Below are positions 59,823 to 64,000 of a DNA stretch of 64,000 nucleotides, piece after piece. The notes under the pieces were generated by a model. The model saw only the letters and a program-made list of their open reading frames with translations. It was not told the origin of the DNA and searched no databases. Source of the stretch: an uncultured Bacteroidales bacterium. GTDB taxonomy: Bacteria > Bacteroidota > Bacteroidia > Bacteroidales > UBA932. The stretch is taken from contig ONQP01000001.1 in assembly GCA_900319975.1 (NCBI GenBank), positions 50,824 through 114,823 of the forward strand, read 5' to 3'. Within the stretch, counting starts at the first letter, position 1; each line of letters starts with the position of its first letter. The translations under genes were made by a program, and so were the position numbers.

Positions 59823-59864
59823 CCGCCCCGGGAGCGGACTCGGGGCTATATGCTCCCGGGGCGG
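59823..59864. repeat. 13-bp perfect inverted repeat between XRE and rnhB
   Basis: CCGCCCCGGGAGC (59823-59835) and GCTCCCGGGGCGG (59852-59864) pair perfectly with a 16-nt loop, directly after the XRE stop. There is no T-run, so it is a stable hairpin that might stop transcription without one, or a dispersed GC-rich element. Confidence 0.75.
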
Positions 59865-59892
59865 GGTGTGGGCGGAGGTCGGGAAAAATGTG

Positions 59893-59900
59893 TATCTTTG
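59893..59900 (+). promoter_or_regulatory. Promoter -7 box (TATCTTTG) for the rnhB operon
   Basis: Exact TAnnTTTG, 6 nt before the ATG at 59907; expected leaderless transcript. Confidence 0.7.
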
Positions 59901-59906
59901 CACATT

Positions 59907-60524
59907 ATGCACGAACCGCAACTTCTTCCGTTCCTCGAAGCCGGCCGGCTGGAAGCCGGATGCGACGAGGCCGGACGCGGCCCGCTCGCCGGTCCCGTCT
60001 ACGCCGCCGCCGTCATCCTGCCCGCGGATTTCCATCATCCGCTGCTGGACGACTCCAAGAAGATGACGGAGAAGCAACGGGACCTGCTCCGCCCCATCAT
60101 CGAGCAGGAGGCCGTGGCGTGGGCCGTGGAGGCTGTCCAGGCGGAAGAGATCGACCGCCTCAACATCCTCGGCGCCTCGCTGGAAGGGATGCGCCGGGCC
60201 GTCCGGCGGCTGGCCGTGAAGCCGGATTTCCTGCTGATCGACGGCAACCGCTTCCGGCCGTTCGACGGCTACCCCTACCAGACCGTCGTGCACGGGGACG
60301 CCACCTACGCGAGCATCGCGGCGGCGTCCGTGCTCGCCAAGACCTGGCGGGACGAGCGGATGCGCGAGCTCGCGAAACTGTATCCCCAATACGGATGGGA
60401 GCACAACATGGGCTACCCGACTCCGGAGCACATCGCCGCCATCAAGGCGCACGGCTACTGCCCGGAGCACCGCAAGTCTTTCCATCCCAAGGAACTGGAA
60501 CCTACTTTATTTGATCAAATATGA
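59907..60524 (+). CDS. rnhB: Ribonuclease HII
   Basis: A 205-residue protein with the RNase HII catalytic Asp-Glu in EAGCDEAGRGPLAGPV, LDDSKKMTEKQR, the third acid in DFLLIDGNRFRP and the final Asp region in VHGDATYASIAAASVLAK. It nicks RNA in RNA-DNA hybrids and removes misincorporated ribonucleotides. ATG 59907 is chosen because it lies 6 nt after the -7 box; the open frame before it is non-coding. Its stop overlaps the S46 peptidase start by 4 bases (ATGA). Confidence 0.96.
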   Translation: MHEPQLLPFLEAGRLEAGCDEAGRGPLAGPVYAAAVILPADFHHPLLDDSKKMTEKQRDLLRPIIEQEAVAWAVEAVQAEEIDRLNILGASLEGMRRAVRRLAVKPDFLLIDGNRFRPFDGYPYQTVVHGDATYASIAAASVLAKTWRDERMRELAKLYPQYGWEHNMGYPTPEHIAAIKAHGYCPEHRKSFHPKELEPTLFDQI

Positions 60525-62632
60525 AAAAAATCCTCTTAACCGTTGCCACGGCTCTCCTTCTGCTGCCGACCGCCCTGCGCGCCGACGAAGGAATGTGGCT
60601 CCTCCCGCTGATTGAGAAAATGAACAGCGACGCCCTGCGTAACCTCGGTTCCCGTCTCACGCCGGAGCAGATCTACAGCATCAACAATGCTTCCATCAAG
60701 GACGCCGTCGTTCAGTTCGGCGGCGGATGCACCGGCGAGCTCATCTCCGGCGACGGCCTGCTGGTGACCAACCACCACTGTGGCTACAGCAACATCCAGG
60801 CGCTCTCCTCCACCGAGCACAACTACCTCGAGGACGGCTACTTCGCCATGTCCCGCGAGGAGGAGATCCCCTGCCCGGGCCTGACCGTCCGCTTCCTGCA
60901 GAGCATGACCGACGTGACGGACGAAATCGCGGCCGGCAAGGACCGCCGCGACCTGATCGCCGCGGCCGGCAAGGAGAACCCCAACTGCCAGGTGCGCATC
61001 GTGAGCTTCTACGATGACAACGTCTATTACCTGATCGTCTCCAAGATCTACCGCGACGTCCGCTTCGTGGGCGCCCCGCCGGCATCCTCCGGCAAGTTCG
61101 GCGGCGACACCGACAACTGGATGTGGCCCCGCCACACCTGCGACTTCTCGATGTTCCGCGTCTATGCCGACGCCAACAACGAGCCGGCCGACTATTCCCC
61201 CGAGAACGTCCCGATGCACCCGCGCCAGTTCCTCAACGTCTCGCTCAAGGGTTTCCGGGAAGGCGATTTCGCCATGGTCATGGGCTATCCGGGCAGCACG
61301 CAGCGCTTCCAGACCGCCGCGCAGCTCAACCAGATGATCGAGAGCAACGACATCCGCATCGCCGCCCGCGGCATCCGCCAGGACATCATCTGGAAGGCCA
61401 TGCGCGCCGACGAGAAGGTGGGCATCCAGTATGCCAGCAAGTACTCCGGCTCCTCCAACGGCTGGAAGAAATGGATCGGCGAGAAGCAGGCTTTCGCGGA
61501 CCTCGACATCATCGGCCGCGAGGAGCAGAAAGAGCGTGAGCTGAACGCCTGGATCGCCGCCGACCCCGAGCGCCAGGCCGCCTGGGGCGACGCCATCAAG
61601 ACCCTGGCCGACCTCACCGAGGCCGTCAAGCCCGCCTATAACGCCGCCGTCCTCCTCAGCGAGACCGTGCGCCGGATCGAGATCTGCAGCTTCGCCGCCG
61701 AAATGGCGGTCCTCCCCAGCTACATCGAGCAGGCGCGCCAGCGCAATCCCGAATCCGACGTCAAGGAGGAGGATTACTACGACCAGATCGTCGCATACCT
61801 CGACGACCAGTATAAGGACTATGATATCAACGTGGACCGCGAGGTGGCCATCGCGATGATCGACCACTACAAGGCCAACGTCAATCCGGCCGACGCCATC
61901 CAGATCAAGGGCAAGAGCATCCTGACCATGGATACCCGCAAGTTCGTGGACAACCTGTTCAAGAAGAGCATCTTCACCTCGAAGGAGAAGCTCCACGCGA
62001 AGCCCCTCACCAAGAAGATGCTCGAGGCGGATCCCGCCTATCAGCTGGCCAAGGCCTACATCGACGGCGTCTCGCCGCTGAGCGACAAGATCGCCGAGCT
62101 CGACGAGGCGGCCACCCCGGCCAGCAAGGCCTACACCGCCGCCCTCCTCAAGTGGCAGGAAGGCAAGCCGAGCTATCCCGACGCCAACAGCACCTGCCGC
62201 TTCACCTACGGCACCGTGATGAGCTACGAGCCCAAGGACGGCGTGCTCTACAAGCACTACACGACCCTCAAGGGCGTGATGGAGAAGGAAGATCCGGACA
62301 ACTATGAGTTCATCGTCCCCGCGAAGCTCAAGGAAATCTACCAGAACAAGGACTACGGCCAGTACGCCAACGAGAATGGTGAGGTCGTGACCTGCTTCCT
62401 GACCAACAACGACATCACGGGCGGCAACTCCGGCAGCCCCGTCATGGACGCCGACGGCAACCTGATCGGCCTCGCCTTCGACGGCAACTGGGAGTCGATG
62501 AGCAGCGACGTGATGTTCGAGCCGAACCTGCAGCGCTGCATCTGCGTGGACATCCGCTATGTCCTGCTGATGGTGGACAAGTTCGCCGGCGCCGGCTACC
62601 TCCTCGACGAAATGAATCTTGTAAAGGAATAA
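60521..62632 (+). CDS. S46 dipeptidyl-peptidase (DPP7-like)
   Basis: Signal peptide (MKKILLTVATALLLLPTALRA) and 680 mature residues of the S46 family. The catalytic His is in LLVTNHHCGYSN, Asp in GGDTDNWMWPRHT and Ser in DITGGNSGSPVMD. The specificity region reads LAFDGNWESM: a Gly after FD is typical of DPP7 (hydrophobic P1), whereas DPP11 has Arg there. It removes dipeptides from oligopeptides in the periplasm, feeding an amino-acid-fermenting or protein-using lifestyle. Translation is coupled both to rnhB (4-base overlap) and to mrp (one-base overlap). Confidence 0.94.
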   Translation: MKKILLTVATALLLLPTALRADEGMWLLPLIEKMNSDALRNLGSRLTPEQIYSINNASIKDAVVQFGGGCTGELISGDGLLVTNHHCGYSNIQALSSTEHNYLEDGYFAMSREEEIPCPGLTVRFLQSMTDVTDEIAAGKDRRDLIAAAGKENPNCQVRIVSFYDDNVYYLIVSKIYRDVRFVGAPPASSGKFGGDTDNWMWPRHTCDFSMFRVYADANNEPADYSPENVPMHPRQFLNVSLKGFREGDFAMVMGYPGSTQRFQTAAQLNQMIESNDIRIAARGIRQDIIWKAMRADEKVGIQYASKYSGSSNGWKKWIGEKQAFADLDIIGREEQKERELNAWIAADPERQAAWGDAIKTLADLTEAVKPAYNAAVLLSETVRRIEICSFAAEMAVLPSYIEQARQRNPESDVKEEDYYDQIVAYLDDQYKDYDINVDREVAIAMIDHYKANVNPADAIQIKGKSILTMDTRKFVDNLFKKSIFTSKEKLHAKPLTKKMLEADPAYQLAKAYIDGVSPLSDKIAELDEAATPASKAYTAALLKWQEGKPSYPDANSTCRFTYGTVMSYEPKDGVLYKHYTTLKGVMEKEDPDNYEFIVPAKLKEIYQNKDYGQYANENGEVVTCFLTNNDITGGNSGSPVMDADGNLIGLAFDGNWESMSSDVMFEPNLQRCICVDIRYVLLMVDKFAGAGYLLDEMNLVKE

Positions 62633-63771
62633 TGATCAGCAAAGAAGATATTTTGCAGGCCCTGCGGGAGGTTCATCATCCCGCACGCCAGGACCGTGAC
62701 ATCGTGGACCTCGGAATGGTCGCGAATGTAGAGATCTTGCCTGGCGAACAGGCAGGGGGTTCCGGGGGGAACGCCCCCCGTCATGATGCCGAAGGCAGCG
62801 TTACGACCACCGCGGTGGTCGTGACGCTCGCTTTTCCCAAGCGCCGCGACCCGCTTGCCGAGTACCTGATCGGCAGCACCCGCGCGGCCCTCATCCGCCA
62901 CCTGCCCGCCTCCGTCGCTTCGGAGGTCAAGACGGTGGTGGTCGATGAGGAGAAACCCAAGAAGAAAAAGAACCTCGACCTCGGCCTGGAACAGCTCGCC
63001 GAGGTCCGGCACATCGTCGGCATCGCCTCCGGCAAGGGCGGCGTGGGCAAGTCCACCGTGGCCGTCAACCTGGCCTGCGCGCTGGCGCGCATGGGCTACA
63101 AGGTCGGCCTCGCGGACGCGGACGTCTATGGCCCTTCGATCCCCGTGATGACGGGGACCGAAGGCGCCACGCCCGCCGCGGAACCCGGCGCGGAAGAGGG
63201 CCAGGAACTCATCCTCCCGCTGGAGAAATACGGCGTGAAATGGATGTCCATCGGCTATTTCGCCGAACGCGGCCAGGCCCTGATCTGGCGCGGCCCGATG
63301 GCGTGCAACGCGCTCAAGCAGATGATCCTGCAGGTCAAATGGGGCCCGCTGGACTTCCTGCTCATCGACATGCCCCCGGGAACGGGCGACATCCACATCA
63401 GTCTCGTGCAGGACATCCCGATGCAGGGCGCCGTGATCGTGACGACGCCGCAGGACGTGGCCCTCGCCGACGTGGAGAAGGGCGTCAACATGTTCCGCAA
63501 CGAGAACGTGAACCGCCCCATCTTCGGCCTGGTCGAGAACATGGCCTGGTTCACGCCGGAGGAGCATCCGGACGAGAAGTACTACATTTTCGGCCGCGAC
63601 GGCGGCGCGAAGATGGCCCGCGAGCTGGGCGTCGACCTGCTCGGCCGCATTCCCCTCGTGCAGGGCATCCGCGAGAGCGGCGACGCCGGTGAGCCGGTGG
63701 CGCTGGGCAGCCGCCCGGACGGCCTTGCGTTCCTCGAACTGGCCGGCCGTCTGGCCGAAAAACTCGGTTAA
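62632..63771 (+). CDS. mrp: Mrp/ApbC family iron-sulfur carrier ATPase with in-frame repeat insertion
   Basis: An N-terminal MIP18-like domain (residues 1-105) and a deviant Walker A ATPase domain (IASGKGGVGKSTVAVNLACA), with DADVYGPSIPVM and LLIDMPPGTGDIHIS. Role: assembles and hands on 4Fe-4S clusters. Within the N-terminal domain, between VEILPG and VVVTLAFP, about 22 residues (EQAGGSGGNAPRHDAEGSV and a few more) appear to be inserted, encoded by palindromic GC-rich DNA at 62764-62822; relatives have only a short turn there. The start overlaps the peptidase stop (TAATG). The rsmA start follows after 5 bases. Confidence 0.93.
   Translation: MISKEDILQALREVHHPARQDRDIVDLGMVANVEILPGEQAGGSGGNAPRHDAEGSVTTTAVVVTLAFPKRRDPLAEYLIGSTRAALIRHLPASVASEVKTVVVDEEKPKKKKNLDLGLEQLAEVRHIVGIASGKGGVGKSTVAVNLACALARMGYKVGLADADVYGPSIPVMTGTEGATPAAEPGAEEGQELILPLEKYGVKWMSIGYFAERGQALIWRGPMACNALKQMILQVKWGPLDFLLIDMPPGTGDIHISLVQDIPMQGAVIVTTPQDVALADVEKGVNMFRNENVNRPIFGLVENMAWFTPEEHPDEKYYIFGRDGGAKMARELGVDLLGRIPLVQGIRESGDAGEPVALGSRPDGLAFLELAGRLAEKLG
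62764..62822. repeat. REP-like palindromic insertion inside mrp
   Basis: GGGGGG-AACG-CCCCCC (62764-62779) forms a perfect hairpin, and 62803-62822 is a 20-bp perfect palindrome (ACGACCACCG and its complement). The stretch keeps the reading frame of mrp. Confidence 0.7.
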
Positions 63772-63776
63772 AGCAT

Positions 63777-64000
63777 ATGGAAGTCCGCGCTAAAAAGGCA
63801 TTAGGCCAACATTTCCTGACCGATCAGGGTATCGCACGAGGAATCGTCGATGCCCTGACCGTCAGCGAAACCCGGGATGTTTTGGAAATCGGTCCCGGAA
63901 TGGGTGTGCTGACACAGTATCTGCTGCAGCGCGAAGACATCGACCTGAAGCTGGTGGAACTGGACGGCGAATCCGTCGACTACCTGCTGACCCATTTCCC
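63777..64000 (+). CDS. rsmA: 16S rRNA dimethyladenosine transferase RsmA, 3' end cut off by the window
   Basis: From ATG 63777 the first 74 residues read MEVRAKKALGQHFLTDQGIA, then DVLEIGPGMGVLTQYLLQ, the SAM-binding motif I of the KsgA/RsmA family, and LVELDGESVDYL. The enzyme dimethylates two adjacent adenosines near the 3' end of 16S rRNA. The frame is open to the last base, so the rest lies outside. Only 5 bases separate it from mrp. Confidence 0.93.
   Translation, partial: MEVRAKKALGQHFLTDQGIARGIVDALTVSETRDVLEIGPGMGVLTQYLLQREDIDLKLVELDGESVDYLLTHF

Overview
The window looks like chromosomal DNA of a GC-rich member of the Bacteroidales, probably an uncultured gut-type lineage. I base this on promoter boxes of the form TAnnTTTG before many genes, an S46 dipeptidyl-peptidase, an EF-G2 paralogue, DUF3109, DUF4230 and DUF3244 proteins, six-bladed beta-propeller lipoproteins and an NVEALA-family peptide. 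Genus cannot be fixed from sequence alone. No transposase, integrase, rRNA or CRISPR array was found; there is one tRNA-Val(GAC).

Layout. 1-14.7 kb is mostly housekeeping: a partial unknown gene, a U32 peptidase coupled to a TPR protein, an M16-like protein without its zinc motif coupled to DUF3109, a coiled-coil membrane protein, hemW (frameshifted here), aminopeptidase P, fabG, a ComF-like protein, an NlpC/P60-LysM cell wall hydrolase and a secreted GH43. 14.7-23.4 kb is a minus-strand tripartite efflux operon (TolC-type channel, lipoprotein adaptor, two RND pumps).

23.5-37.6 kb is the accessory region and the most interesting part. All genes are on the minus strand. Two modules share the order small secreted Cys-containing peptide, perfect RNA hairpin with a 9-nt loop, beta-propeller lipoprotein, thioredoxin-like protein (29484 to 27544 and 25658 to 23529). 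Around them lie a signal peptidase I, an O-antigen-ligase-like TPR membrane protein, a transglutaminase-like lipoprotein, a CBM9-like lipoprotein, a DUF3244 protein, a TPR-transmembrane-HTH regulator and two more propellers that carry an identical 40-bp leader. I read this as an envelope peptide export, maturation and sensing system; its biological function is unknown. The module at 23.5-26.1 kb is strikingly AT-rich compared with its neighbours.

37.6-51.4 kb holds the tRNA, three small lipoprotein or membrane genes and a long minus-strand operon: aspS, murB, murA, thrA, dapE, dapB, dapA, dapD, dapF and an aminotransferase that could be DapC. Together these make meso-diaminopimelate by the succinylase branch and the first dedicated cell wall precursor. 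51.4-56.7 kb has an ECF sigma factor with a membrane-anchored beta-barrel partner and a PstS-like lipoprotein, then a GH43 and its companion. 56.8-64 kb has EF-G2, an XRE regulator with a probable operator, rnhB, an S46 peptidase, mrp and the start of rsmA.

Cross-cutting patterns: the TAnnTTTG boxes fall into two groups, 4-8 nt or 24-36 nt before the start codon, which suggests a sizeable class of leaderless mRNAs. Short GC-rich dispersed repeats are inserted, mostly in frame, inside several conserved genes.
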